From positions 120,205 to 184,204 of the forward strand of contig NZ_FNDT01000007.1 in NCBI RefSeq assembly GCF_900099735.1: a DNA stretch of 64,000 nucleotides, written 5' to 3'. The stretch is from Arthrobacter subterraneus (GTDB lineage: Bacteria; Actinomycetota; Actinomycetes; Actinomycetales; Micrococcaceae). Numbering within the stretch: the stretch's first letter is position 1; each line of letters starts with the position of its first letter. Both the position numbers and the translations under genes were made by a program. Below are positions 46,617 to 55,775 of the stretch, piece by piece. Under the pieces are notes generated by a model. That model saw only the letters and a list, made by a program, of their open reading frames with translations, was not told where the DNA came from and searched no databases.

Positions 46617-48050
46617 ATGCCCGAGAAGCGTAGAGGCCTAGGCCGAGGACTGGGCGCGCTCATTCCGAGTAGCGCGGAGCAGGAAGGTGGCGCCGCAGGT
46701 GTCAGCACACGCTCTGCTGAGCGCGGACGGCCAGTAGATCTGTTCTTCCCCTCCTCGGTGTCCAATGGCTCCTCATCTGAGGACGGCAATGGTGTACAGG
46801 AGGGCGCACTCCGCAGTGCCGGCAAGTCCTCGATCAACAAGGACGCTCTCACCGCCCCCTCAAAGCGGACCAATGGCCGCAATCAGGGAGCTTCAAAGAA
46901 ACCCGTCTCACGGAAGCCCCGTACCTCGGCTCCAGCTCCGAAGGAACCGGTAAGCGGCGACGTGCCGGATGCTGTTGAGCCCGCGGCAGGGTCCGCCAAA
47001 AAACCATCCACTGCGCCGGTATCGGCCCCTGTTGAAGGCGCTTCGAACGAGCAGGAGCAGGTCGCGGATACTGCACCCATGGCAGATGGAACTGCTGAAG
47101 AAGCTGGCGGCGCTGCTCTTTCCCAGCCTGGTGACGAAGAACGGCAGGCCAAACAAAATGTGAGCGATGCTTACGCTGAGGACAGTTCCGAAGCGACGGC
47201 CGCCGAGGACCCTGTTTCACGTGAAACCCTCCGTGAAGTACCGGGTGCCCGGTTCGCCGAAGTACCAGTGGGCTCGATCCACGCCAACCGGAAGCAACCG
47301 CGAACTGTATTCGACGAAGACGAGATGGCTGAGCTCGTCCATTCAGTCCGCGAGGTCGGTGTTCTTCAGCCCATTGTGGTTCGTGCATCGCCGGAGGGTG
47401 GCGAATACCAGTATGAGCTCGTCATGGGTGAGCGACGGTGGCGTGCTTCGAGGGAAGCGGGACTCGAGACCGTTCCGGCGATTATTCGGGATACCACCGA
47501 TGATGACCTTCTGCGGGATGCACTCCTGGAGAACTTGCACCGCAGTCAACTGAATCCGCTTGAGGAAGCGGCGGCGTACCAGCAACTCCTCGAGGACTTT
47601 GGGTGTTCACAGGAGGAGCTGGCGGCGCGGATCGGTCGATCACGCCCTCAGATATCAAATACGCTGCGCCTCATGAAGCTGCCTCCCCTCGTACAACGCC
47701 GCCTTGCTGCGGGCGTGTTGAGTGCCGGCCACGCTCGGGCGCTGCTGGGTCTCCAGGATCCCGGGGAAATGGAGAAGCTGGCGCAACGGATAGTTGCGGA
47801 AGGACTATCGGTTCGGTCCACGGAGGAGATCGTTGCGATGAGTGATGGCCTGCGGCGACCCAGTAAGCCCGCAACACCACGGGCCGGTGCACGTCATGAG
47901 CGTCTTGACTACCTCGCCACATCCTTGTCTGACCGCCTGGACACCAACGTCAAGATCACCCTGGGTGCCAAGAAGGGGCGAGTGAGCATCGAATTCGCCA
48001 GCGTAGACGACCTCAACCGAATTATGGGAGTGCTGACGCCCAACTCTTGA
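46617..48050 (+). CDS. parB: ParB centromere-binding CTPase
   Basis: A 477-residue ParB. It starts [17 protein letters not shown], the ParA-contacting peptide. About 180 residues of Ser/Pro/Ala/Glu-rich, likely disordered sequence follow before the folded domain at about residue 203 ([17 protein letters not shown]). The CTP-binding motif is in [15 protein letters not shown], and the HTH in [19 protein letters not shown]; a C-terminal dimer domain ends [10 protein letters not shown] parS site lies inside the linker (47214-47227). A start at 46470 would overlap parA with non-family sequence; I use the ATG at 46617. Confidence 0.95.
   Translation: MPEKRRGLGRGLGALIPSSAEQEGGAAGVSTRSAERGRPVDLFFPSSVSNGSSSEDGNGVQEGALRSAGKSSINKDALTAPSKRTNGRNQGASKKPVSRKPRTSAPAPKEPVSGDVPDAVEPAAGSAKKPSTAPVSAPVEGASNEQEQVADTAPMADGTAEEAGGAALSQPGDEERQAKQNVSDAYAEDSSEATAAEDPVSRETLREVPGARFAEVPVGSIHANRKQPRTVFDEDEMAELVHSVREVGVLQPIVVRASPEGGEYQYELVMGERRWRASREAGLETVPAIIRDTTDDDLLRDALLENLHRSQLNPLEEAAAYQQLLEDFGCSQEELAARIGRSRPQISNTLRLMKLPPLVQRRLAAGVLSAGHARALLGLQDPGEMEKLAQRIVAEGLSVRSTEEIVAMSDGLRRPSKPATPRAGARHERLDYLATSLSDRLDTNVKITLGAKKGRVSIEFASVDDLNRIMGVLTPNS
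47214..47227. promoter_or_regulatory. parS site 2 (exact), inside parB
   Basis: GTTTCACGTGAAAC in the disordered linker of ParB, read in frame as VSRET exactly as in parA. Confidence 0.92.
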
Positions 48051-48070
48051 TCCAGGCCGCCAGTACGTCA

Positions 48071-48104
48071 GGGGCGTCGTTTCACGTGAAACGGCGCCCC
48101 TTTT
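48071..48104 (+). terminator. parB terminator whose stem is a parS site
   Basis: A 30-base near-perfect palindrome (48071-48100, one G-T pair) is followed by TTTT. Its centre is the exact parS core, flanked by GGGGCG and CGCCCC. It is positioned 20 bases after the parB stop and should act as an intrinsic terminator. Confidence 0.85.
48079..48092. promoter_or_regulatory. parS site 3 (exact), in the parB terminator
   Basis: GTTTCACGTGAAAC at the centre of the terminator palindrome just after parB. Confidence 0.92.
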
Positions 48105-48417
48105 GATGTCATAGTCAGGGACGAAGACGCTCTGAATGGGCGACGACGGCGACGCTGTGCGTTCGGCCGCCCTCGACGACAGGCCCCGGGGGCGGATTCG
48201 ATACTCTATAGGAACACCTCTCTATGGACACAACGAGTCATCGCGAGATGTGGCTTCTGGGGCGTCCCCACTTTCGTCACGATACGGGTGGGCACCGATC
48301 GAGGCACCTATGGGGGTAGCGATGATCCATCCAGTTCAGGTGGGAGCGCCGCAATCACGCGCCAGATGCTGCGGCACATGGGCACATTCCAAATTTCTAG
48401 CAGAGGGTCTCGGCGCT

Positions 48418-48431
48418 GTTTCACGTGAAAC
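48418..48431. promoter_or_regulatory. parS site 4 (exact, full 16 bp)
   Basis: TGTTTCACGTGAAACA at 48417-48432 matches the full 16-bp consensus with no mismatch. Confidence 0.95.
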
Positions 48432-48849
48432 ACCGTCGTACGCCCCGGTGCTCTGTGGTGCTGTGTCCGCGTGCACGCTCAAGTAAATGCGGCGCCGTCT
48501 GCAACCAACCGAAGGAAGGGCGTGACATGCGCTGCATGCAGCATGAGGCTCACTCCCCAGGGGGTTAGCGTTACGGGCGCCGGTGCTTTTCAGGACGGAA
48601 ATAGTCGACCTTGCTTCTGTGCGTCGAATCGGTGCTCTATTCGACCATGCTCAGTCGGGTTGGACTTTCCCCGCAGGCCCTTGCGGGAGCCAACCGCCCT
48701 TGGAGGATGCGCGCAGGCCGGCTCGTCGGCGGTGAGTTCCGAGCGTCTGGCTCAAGGCGCTTTCAAGGCGCTGATGTGAAGAGATCCTTCGTGGGGGCTG
48801 CAAAGGCCTAGAGACGTTGCCCGATCGATGCGGGGACGAGGCGCCGGCC

Positions 48850-48863
48850 GTTTCACGTGAAAC
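48850..48863. promoter_or_regulatory. parS site 5 (exact core)
   Basis: GTTTCACGTGAAAC, followed by A as in the 16-bp consensus. Confidence 0.93.
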
Positions 48864-49008
48864 ATCGTTGAGGTGACAGCTACGACCAGATGCACCAGGG
48901 TCGCTTCCCGGCACCGTGAGATGACCCGGTGTGCGTAGAAATTGGTTGGGCATACTCTGGTCCCTCCGAGCGCGGGGCACTCGGGCGAGGTTCAGCTTTC
49001 TACTGTCC

Positions 49009-49022
49009 GCTTCACGTGAAAC
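49009..49022. promoter_or_regulatory. parS-like site 6 (one mismatch)
   Basis: GCTTCACGTGAAAC, one base different from the palindromic core. Confidence 0.7.
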
Positions 49023-49387
49023 GGGTATGAACGCTATTCCCACAGCATCGCTGCGCGCTCCTCCGTCGCTGGGAGCAGGCTGGCGACTGGAGTGTTCGCG
49101 GCGTGGACTTCTTCTGATCGGCAGCCGTCGTGGATCTATGTCCGATGGATAGCGCGGCGGCCGTCACTTGGTTGAACCCGCGTTGGATACAATTACTTCT
49201 CCATAGCAGCGGTCCCTACGTGTCAGATGTTCCGGAACAGGGCGGGCACGGTTGTCCTCCGGCCGCGGCGCTCACTGGCTCAGCCGCTGAAGGGTTCTCT
49301 TCCTGTCGCTTTCTTCAAAAGCATATCCGATCGATCTTGTGGACTATCGCTCTCTAGCCGGGTCGATCGTCGCGCAACAACTGGCCG

Positions 49388-49401
49388 GTTTCACGTGAAC
49401 A
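49388..49401. promoter_or_regulatory. parS-like site 7 (degenerate right end)
   Basis: GTTTCACGTGAACA keeps the first 12 bases of the core and differs in the last two. Confidence 0.55.
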
Positions 49402-49912
49402 CCCGGCTACGGAAGGGCTGCCCTTTTCGCCCACCGCCCGTGTGGTGGCGCTTTCCTCAAGGTCCGTGCACATGGACCGCACCAATCTAGTCGCCCGCTT
49501 GCGCCTACGCCGAACGGAGGGGTCGCCGTTAGGATCGATTCTTCGTTGTTGGGAAACCTATGCGTGGGTTGGCTGGAGGTATCCGGGTGAAGCCGAAGGT
49601 ATCCGGGCGAAGCAGTGTGCGCATCATGCTGCGGGAACGTCGTTGACTTCCGTCTCCGTGAAGAACAGGCTGACCAACTCCCGCCGGCCGCGACCGGTGG
49701 GACAGTGATCTGTTGTCACCATGCCAGGCGGCCTCGGGCCATTCCCGCTGCGCCGAGGGCCGCCGGCCGCCCCCAGCGATCAAGGTGTAGCTATGCAGGG
49801 TGTCACCACAAGTTCGCGCCACCGTGCCCCAATTTTGCGCGCGTTTCAATGGTGGCATCGTGAGCATGGCGGGCAACGGGGGCGTGGTGTCTGGTCGCGG
49901 GCTGTCGTCTAT

Positions 49913-49926
49913 GTTTCACGTGGAAC
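49913..49926. promoter_or_regulatory. parS site 8 (GTTCCACGTGAAAC on minus strand)
   Basis: GTTTCACGTGGAAC; its complement GTTCCACGTGAAAC fits the consensus core GTTNCACGTGAAAC with N = C. Confidence 0.85.
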
Positions 49927-50318
49927 GTCAGCGGGCCTTCTCCTGGTGGACAGTGTTCCGCTTGAGCTGGCGGACGGTCTTGATGGTCGGGTCGGCGAGG
50001 CGGCCGACCCTTCATGTCGACGCCGTATGTCGGGGCTGGTCAAGATTCCGACGCATTGATCGTCGTCAAATGCTTGTGGCACCGGTGCCCTCATGAAGCT
50101 GCCGCGGCCCACTCCTAGGAACTTGCGCCCGGGTGACTAGGCTGCGGTCGCAGCTCTTCGCAGGTCAACGAGGGCGCGTCTCCCCGGGTCTATCGCTGTC
50201 CGGCCCGTACTTGCGGAGGAGTTGTGCTCCTCTGCGATACGCGCGTGGCGCTTCATTGGCTGCGGGCCGAAGGTTTCAAGCTGCGCGTACGCCACCGGGT
50301 CCTGGAGGCGTGGCTTTC

Positions 50319-50332
50319 GTTTCACGTGAAAC
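50319..50332. promoter_or_regulatory. parS site 9 (exact core)
   Basis: GTTTCACGTGAAAC, exact. Confidence 0.93.
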
Positions 50333-50573
50333 CCTATGGACCTCTCACACCACTCTTACCAGTTGGCCGTACCGCGCTGAGAAACCTCGCCACCTACACG
50401 GGGGCGGTAGGGCACCCGACGGCCGCATGGAGCCTGACTCTTTGAAACTCAGCCTGGAAGGGTCGGCACGAAGCGACCCCCACTCGAGCGGTCCGGTCGG
50501 CGTAGGATGAACATGGCATTTACCGGGACGCGCGTGGAGGTTATTCTTGATTGCTGCTGCGGTCACCCGCGGC

Positions 50574-50587
50574 GTTTTACGTGGAAC
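50574..50587. promoter_or_regulatory. parS-like site 10 (one mismatch to the N = C form)
   Basis: GTTTTACGTGGAAC; complement GTTCCACGTAAAAC differs from the consensus core by one base, inside the central CACGTG. Confidence 0.55.
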
Positions 50588-50762
50588 GGTAGCTCGACGC
50601 TCGGCTGTCTGCCGCAGCTACAAAGCGCCGCCGGCGCTACGATTGATCCTCCCCGAATCTCCGCACCGCGAGGCTGTCTCCGGTACTCCTGTTCCGCCTA
50701 ATAGGCGGTCGAAATTCCCTTATCAAACCGACCGCCGAAATCAATGACGGGCAGCTCTCACC

Positions 50763-50776
50763 GTTTCACGTGGAAC
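50763..50776. promoter_or_regulatory. parS site 11 (N = C form, minus strand)
   Basis: GTTTCACGTGGAAC within CCGTTTCACGTGGAACGG, an extended 18-bp imperfect palindrome about 40 bases before the trxA terminator. Confidence 0.85.
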
Positions 50777-50814
50777 GGCGCCGCAAATGTAAACGCTGGG
50801 GGTGACGACCAAAC

Positions 50815-50851
50815 AAAAAGACCGGGCAGCTATGAGGCGCCCGGTCTTTTT
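50815..50851. terminator. trxA terminator (bidirectional)
   Basis: AAAAAGACCGGGC pairs perfectly with GCCCGGTCTTTTT over 13 bases around an 11-base loop, with U-runs available in both directions. It closes the trxB-trxA unit and separates it from the parS field. Confidence 0.93.
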
Positions 50852-50880
50852 GTGATAGCTGATTTAGAGGAACTGAGCCT

Positions 50881-51204
50881 TTAGAGGAACTGAGCGAATT
50901 CCTGCTCCAGGACCTGCTTCGGCTTCGCCCCGATGGACGTTGCGGCTACTTCGCCGTCCTTGAAAACATAGACAGCAGGGATCGAGGTGATCCCGTACTT
51001 TGCAGCGGTGGCCGGATTATCGTCTACGTTAAGCTTCACAACATCAATCTTCTCGGAGTGCTCGGAGGCGATGTCATCGAGGATCGGTGAGAGTTTCCGG
51101 CATGGCCCGCACCATTCAGCCCAAAAATCAACCATTACTGGTTTAGTTGACTTCAGTACGTCGGCTTCGAACGAGCTGTCCGATACTTCCCTTGCGTTAC
51201 TCAT
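50881..51204 (-). CDS. trxA: thioredoxin
   Basis: A 107-residue thioredoxin with the active site WAEWCGPCRKL at about residues 28-38, the cis-proline in ITSIPAVYVF and DGEVAATSIGA near the end. It reduces protein disulfides in the cytoplasm and is itself reduced by TrxB encoded just upstream (21 bases apart). Normal length. Confidence 0.97.
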   Translation of the reverse strand: MSNAREVSDSSFEADVLKSTKPVMVDFWAEWCGPCRKLSPILDDIASEHSEKIDVVKLNVDDNPATAAKYGITSIPAVYVFKDGEVAATSIGAKPKQVLEQEFAQFL

Positions 51205-51225
51205 GGGTACTACTCCTTTTCGGTA

Positions 51226-52260
51226 TCAAACGGAGGCTGTTTCAGATACGTGTTCAGCGATCGGCGTGGGGACTTCCGCCGCGGTCTCGACAGAGTCTCC
51301 CAGGTCGGCGAGGTAGTGCTCCACGTCAATGGCAGCTACGCATCCCGACCCCGATGCTGTGATCGCCTGGCGGTAGGTCGGGTCAATAACGTCGCCGGCA
51401 GCGAAAACTCCGGGCAGTGAAGTCTTGGATGTCCGACCCAATACCGCAATTGTTCCTTCGTCAGTGAGTTTCAGCTGGTCTTTCACCAGATCGACGCGCG
51501 GGTCGTTTCCAATGGCCACGAACACTCCGGTTACGGCGAGCTCCCTGGTGGACTCATCCACCGTGCTGGCGAGAGTGAGGCCCGTGACCTTGTCGGTGCC
51601 GTGTATTGCTGCCACCGCCGCGTTCCACTCGAACCGGATCTTTTCATGTGCCAGCGCGCGATCCTGCATGATCTTGGAGGCACGCAGGGAGTCGCGCCGG
51701 TGTACGACGGTGACGGAGCGTGCAAACTTCGTGAGGAAGAGCGCCTCCTCCATGGCCGAGTCACCGCCGCCGATCACGGCTATGTCCTGATCCTTGAAGA
51801 AGAATCCGTCGCAGGTGGCGCACCAGCTGACGCCATGCCCCGAGAGCCGCTTCTCGTCAGCGAGTCCCAATTCGCGATAAGCGGAGCCTGTCGAAATGAT
51901 GATCGCCCGCGCACGGAAAGTCTCGCCGGTTCCGATGGTGACGGTCTTGATCTCCCCGGACAGATCGACCGAGGTTACGTCTTCAAAGAGGATCTCGGTG
52001 CCAAACCGGACAGCCTGCTTCTCGAAGTTCTCCATCAGGTCCGGACCCATGACGCCATCAGGGAAGCCTGGGTAGTTCTCTACGTCCGTGGTGTTCATCA
52101 GCTCACCGCCGGCGGTGACGGAACTTGCAATCAACAGCGGCGAGAGGTTGGCACGGGCAGTGTAGACCGCGGCTGTGTAGCCGGCGGGTCCCGAACCAAC
52201 GATGATGACGTCCCTGACGTCAGCGGACGTGGTGCTGGCCGATTGTGTCTCTGTGCTCAC
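51226..52260 (-). CDS. trxB: thioredoxin-disulfide reductase
   Basis: A 344-residue NADPH/FAD enzyme that recycles thioredoxin. The FAD-binding [10 protein letters not shown] is near the N terminus, the redox pair is in WCATCDGFF, the NADPH-binding GGGDSAMEE follows, and FAAGDVIDP is the second FAD motif. I use the GTG at 52260 ([21 protein letters not shown]); a frame to 52305 adds 15 unlikely residues. Forms an operon with trxA. Confidence 0.96.
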   Translation of the reverse strand: MSTETQSASTTSADVRDVIIVGSGPAGYTAAVYTARANLSPLLIASSVTAGGELMNTTDVENYPGFPDGVMGPDLMENFEKQAVRFGTEILFEDVTSVDLSGEIKTVTIGTGETFRARAIIISTGSAYRELGLADEKRLSGHGVSWCATCDGFFFKDQDIAVIGGGDSAMEEALFLTKFARSVTVVHRRDSLRASKIMQDRALAHEKIRFEWNAAVAAIHGTDKVTGLTLASTVDESTRELAVTGVFVAIGNDPRVDLVKDQLKLTDEGTIAVLGRTSKTSLPGVFAAGDVIDPTYRQAITASGSGCVAAIDVEHYLADLGDSVETAAEVPTPIAEHVSETASV

Positions 52261-52379
52261 GGGTTTGGTGGACCTTTCTGTCGGTGAGAGCGGGCAAAGC
52301 CTCAAGCCCGGTCGCGATCATTGTCAACAACGACACACCGGGCGCCGTTATTCCGTGTGTCCCAGTGCCGCGCGGGGCG

Positions 52380-53903
52380 CTAGGAAATGTTGATCTCCGC
52401 GATGCGCATGCCCCAGGGGTACTGAGCCTGCACGTTGGAGAGACGCGGCAGCTGGGTGAAGTTGACGATCACATACTGAGCGGTAGGAGGTGCACCGTCG
52501 GCTTCCGGTACGTTGAAGGTGACGGAAGGGCCGGTGAAGCCTGACTGAGCAACCTGGGTTGCCCCCTCCAGGGTTGGCTGATCGTTCAGCAACACCGTGA
52601 AGCTGCCGCCCGAACTGTTCAGCTGTTCGATCTGTATCTCGGAGATGTTGGACGGCTCTTCCAGCTCGACCACCAGCGCCAGGTTCTGGGCGAGACCGCC
52701 GAACGTCTCGTTGGCGTACACGAGGCTGCCCCAGAAACTTGCCGGATTGTCATCGATGATCGCGCCGAGGTCGGCGTCGGTCTGTGAATTCAGTTCCGGA
52801 TTGTCGGGGACAAGACGGGTGACACCCGTTGCAACCGGAGCAACGAGTTCCGGTTCGGGAGTAGCGGAATCCGTTGCGGAAGGCGATGTGGTCTGGCCTT
52901 CGGTGGCTTCAGTCGTGGCTTCTGCAGTGGTACTCTCGCTCGCTACGGGCGGGTCGAAGAGGGGCCGGAGCTGAGTTACGGCGAGAATGACGGCGCCGAC
53001 AATCACCAGCGCGAGTATCAGACCGACAAGCAGGCGTGTGAAGCGCGGACTGTTCTCGCGGTCATCAACGTCGTCATACTCCTGGTAGGAGTCGTCGTCG
53101 TCGTACTGGGTGCCGGCAGCAGCAGCCCCGCCGCCCGCAGCGGCGGCCGGGAAACGCGATGCAGGTCGCTGTGAGGATCGGGAATCCTCTGACCGATCGG
53201 AATCATCGCCGGTCCAGGCGGAAATCCTGGGCTTATCCGTTTGCTCCTCGCCGGGGGCTGCACGTGGCGGGGCACTGGGCGGTGGCGGCACATTGGCCTT
53301 GTTCCCTGCTGGGCGGGACTCCGTGACACCCTGCGGAGCGGTGCCCTGCTCCGAGCGCGCGGATGCTGCGGCGGCACCAGCGGCTGCCCCACCGGCCGCA
53401 GCGGCACCAGCGGCCGCCCCGCGGCCGAACCGGGGCATGCGTGCTTTCGGCAGGCGTGAGGGGCGCCGCTCCGGCTCGTGGTGGTGGTCATCGTAGTAGT
53501 CGTCGTCCTCGTAGGTCTCCGGTTCCGTGGAGCGTGCCACGCCGAAAATCTCCGAGCCGAGTGTGTCCGTGAAGAACGGTTCAATGTAGGGGGCATCCTG
53601 CTGGATGACCAGGTCGAGGAGATCCGCTGCAGGTGCCCGATTGGTCACAAGGTAGGTCCCGGCGTCGGTGATCCCGAGGTCAAGGACCTGGATGTTGCCG
53701 GGGCGTTCGCCAGTAGCTACCTCACGCGCGCTCGTGGCCACCTGGCTCGCGTTGGAGACCGAGGCCACCAGAATGCTCACTGGACGATTCAGCACCTGAT
53801 CGACGCCGTCCAGCACCAGGTCCTTCTCAGCAGAGGCCAGTACGTAGGCGGTGACCTTATAGCGGCCGCCCAGTACTGAACCGACATCTACTGCTTCTGG
53901 CAC
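52380..53903 (-). CDS. MurJ-linked pseudokinase-like membrane protein with extracellular discoidin-like domain
   Basis: A 507-residue protein. Residues 1-110 resemble a degenerate protein kinase N-lobe (VGSVLGGRYKVTAY) without an HRD or DFG motif. A long low-complexity Ala/Gly/Pro linker follows, with acidic YDDDDSYQEYDDVDD near 270-285, then a transmembrane helix (LLVGLILALVIVGAVILAV, near 290-310) and an extracellular beta-rich domain (ASFWGSLVYAN, SNISEIQIEQL) reminiscent of galactose-binding folds. In Mycobacterium these parts are fused to MurJ. GGGAGGA precedes the GTG at 53903. It probably regulates lipid II flipping through FhaA. Confidence 0.72.
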   Translation of the reverse strand: MPEAVDVGSVLGGRYKVTAYVLASAEKDLVLDGVDQVLNRPVSILVASVSNASQVATSAREVATGERPGNIQVLDLGITDAGTYLVTNRAPAADLLDLVIQQDAPYIEPFFTDTLGSEIFGVARSTEPETYEDDDYYDDHHHEPERRPSRLPKARMPRFGRGAAAGAAAAGGAAAGAAAASARSEQGTAPQGVTESRPAGNKANVPPPPSAPPRAAPGEEQTDKPRISAWTGDDSDRSEDSRSSQRPASRFPAAAAGGGAAAAGTQYDDDDSYQEYDDVDDRENSPRFTRLLVGLILALVIVGAVILAVTQLRPLFDPPVASESTTAEATTEATEGQTTSPSATDSATPEPELVAPVATGVTRLVPDNPELNSQTDADLGAIIDDNPASFWGSLVYANETFGGLAQNLALVVELEEPSNISEIQIEQLNSSGGSFTVLLNDQPTLEGATQVAQSGFTGPSVTFNVPEADGAPPTAQYVIVNFTQLPRLSNVQAQYPWGMRIAEINIS

Positions 53904-53984
53904 GAGTTCCTCCCGGATGTGGATACTTTGTACCAATGCTACCGGTCACTTCCGGGCATACTGCGCTACGCGCGGCGACCGCCC

Positions 53985-55712
53985 CTAGCGGCGGCGAAAC
54001 CGGGACAGCAGCGGCGCAAGGAAGTCACTCAGTTCAGTGACCCTCAGGACCTTCAGCATTCCGACATACACAGCCGCCATGACCGGCCCGACCACCAGAA
54101 GCACGACGGCGGCGCTCGCCACCGACTGCCAGGCGAAGCCGTCCGGCCGGTAACCACCGAAGGCCCAGAGCAGTCCCGCTCCGACCGCAGCCGCCATGAG
54201 GCCGGCGATAGCCAGACGGACATGGACGTCGTAGATGTGCCCTGCGCCGTATCCGCCGATTTTTCGGACCAGGAACAGGTGGCTGACGATGACGGCGATG
54301 ATGTTGCCGACCGTGAAGCTCAGCGCCAGCATGGGGACAATCAGGCTGGGTTCAAACAGGCTGGCGGTGAGCGCAAGGGCCACACCCGCGACAGAGAGGA
54401 TGAGCTGGATCTTCAGCGGTGTGATGGCATCTTCAGCGGCGTAGAAGACGCGGTTCATGAAGAAGTTGGCGCTCAGGAAGGGCGACCCGACGGCCAGCAG
54501 CGTGATGACCACGGCGTTGAGCGCGCCGCCTTCCCGGATGCCGCCGGAAAAGACCATGCCCAGCGGTCCTGCCAGCGTGAGGAGTGCTGCTGCACCGAAG
54601 ACCGTCGCGACGCCGATCGTGCGCAGGCCCAGTGACAGGGTCTCCTTCGTGGTCCGCAGGTCGTTCTGGGAATGTGCGGCGGCGAGGCGGTTGAACATCA
54701 CGGTGGCCAGCGAGAGCGCGATCACCGAATGCGGGAGAACGTAGACCAGGGCGCCGATATCAAGGTTGGTCAGACCGGCAATGTAGGTGCCTTCGGGGAG
54801 CTCGGTGCGGGCCTCGGTGGCGATAGTGGCGACCCACTGATTGACCATGTACAGGCCGTTGCCGATCAGCATGGTGACGATGGTGATTGAGGCGAGCCGG
54901 CCGGTCTTGCCCAGCCCCACGCCGCGCCACCCGAATTTGGGTCGGAGGCCAAGGTGCAGGCGGCGCAGCGGCACCAGAAGCACCAGCGCCTGGACAACGA
55001 TGCCGAGGGTGGTTCCGCCGGCGAGGAGCAGGGTGTGGGTGGGCGTCCAGGTATCGGGAGTATGCCCGGTGGTCCGCTCGGCACCCATCAGCGCAATGAA
55101 TGCGATCAGGAACCCGATGGACACGATGTTGTTGACCACGGGCGCCCACATATACGGACCGAATGACCCGTTGGCGTTGAGGACCTGGCCAATGATCGAG
55201 TAGAGACCGTAGAAGAAAATCTGCGGGAGGCACCAGTAGGCGAAGACGGTGGTCAGTGCCAGCGCATCCCCGGACACATTGGTGAGCAGGTCCGCGAGGA
55301 AAGGCGCAGCCAGGGTGATCAGCACCGTCATGATGAACAGCACGATCACGGAGAGGGTCATGAGGCGGCTGACGAAGTCCGAGCCGCGGTCTTCCTGCTG
55401 GCTCGCCCGGATGATCTGGGGCACCAGCACGGCGTTGAACACGCCGCCGGCGATCATCAGGAAGATGTAGGTGGGCAGGTTGTTGGCTGCCGGGAAGAGG
55501 TCCGACACCGCCCCGGCCGTGCCGATCGCGGTGGCAAGTAGGGCAACCCGGACGAGCCCGAGCAGGCGGGATACCAGGGTGCCCGCAGCCATGATCGCAC
55601 TGGATCGTGCGGTGGAATCGGTAGGCGGCACATTCCCGGGCGCAGCGGGACGGCGACTGGGAAGCACGCCCGCATCCTGGACGGGTATTGAGGCGGTGTT
55701 GGTATCAGACAT
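53985..55712 (-). CDS. murJ: MurJ lipid II flippase
   Basis: A 575-residue MATE/MOP-fold flippase with about 14 transmembrane segments after a 35-residue polar leader. Conserved starting motif SAIMAAGTLVSRLLGLVRVALLATAIG and SDLFPAANNLPTYIFLMIAGGVFNAVLVPQI are clear. It moves lipid II across the membrane for the RodA/PbpA machinery. Unlike mycobacterial MviN it ends after the membrane domain; the regulatory domains are encoded by the next gene (81 bases downstream). Confidence 0.94.
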   Translation of the reverse strand: MSDTNTASIPVQDAGVLPSRRPAAPGNVPPTDSTARSSAIMAAGTLVSRLLGLVRVALLATAIGTAGAVSDLFPAANNLPTYIFLMIAGGVFNAVLVPQIIRASQQEDRGSDFVSRLMTLSVIVLFIMTVLITLAAPFLADLLTNVSGDALALTTVFAYWCLPQIFFYGLYSIIGQVLNANGSFGPYMWAPVVNNIVSIGFLIAFIALMGAERTTGHTPDTWTPTHTLLLAGGTTLGIVVQALVLLVPLRRLHLGLRPKFGWRGVGLGKTGRLASITIVTMLIGNGLYMVNQWVATIATEARTELPEGTYIAGLTNLDIGALVYVLPHSVIALSLATVMFNRLAAAHSQNDLRTTKETLSLGLRTIGVATVFGAAALLTLAGPLGMVFSGGIREGGALNAVVITLLAVGSPFLSANFFMNRVFYAAEDAITPLKIQLILSVAGVALALTASLFEPSLIVPMLALSFTVGNIIAVIVSHLFLVRKIGGYGAGHIYDVHVRLAIAGLMAAAVGAGLLWAFGGYRPDGFAWQSVASAAVVLLVVGPVMAAVYVGMLKVLRVTELSDFLAPLLSRFRRR

Positions 55713-55775
55713 CGTGACTTATCGTCTCACCAATAACGGACGACGCCGGTCACCGGCCGCAACCTGCGGACGGGA

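Larger units (their letters stand above)
48105..50814. other. 2.7-kb gene-free parS field between parB and trxA
   Basis: I find no convincing gene here on either strand. The open frames are short, overlap each other on both strands, lack ribosome-binding sites and resemble no family; several merely read through parS. What is present is eight parS or parS-like sites (48418, 48850, 49009, 49388, 49913, 50319, 50574, 50763), spaced 159-525 bases apart. There is also a 16-bp near-repeat (49578-49593 and 49598-49613) and an 8-bp inverted repeat GGCGGTCG/CGACCGCC (50704-50711 / 50729-50736). Confidence 0.7.

Noticed and set aside
48136..48486. Open frame of 116 codons in the parS field (plus strand)
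   Set aside because: No ribosome-binding site, no family resemblance, and it merely reads through a parS site (VSRET).
48651..49043. Open frame of 130 codons on the minus strand in the parS field
   Set aside because: Composition is that of random high-GC sequence, two parS-like sites fall inside it, and overlapping frames of similar length exist on the other strand.
49578..49613. Two 16-bp near-repeats in the parS field considered as a CRISPR or tandem array start
   Set aside because: Only two copies with a 4-base spacer; far too short for CRISPR.
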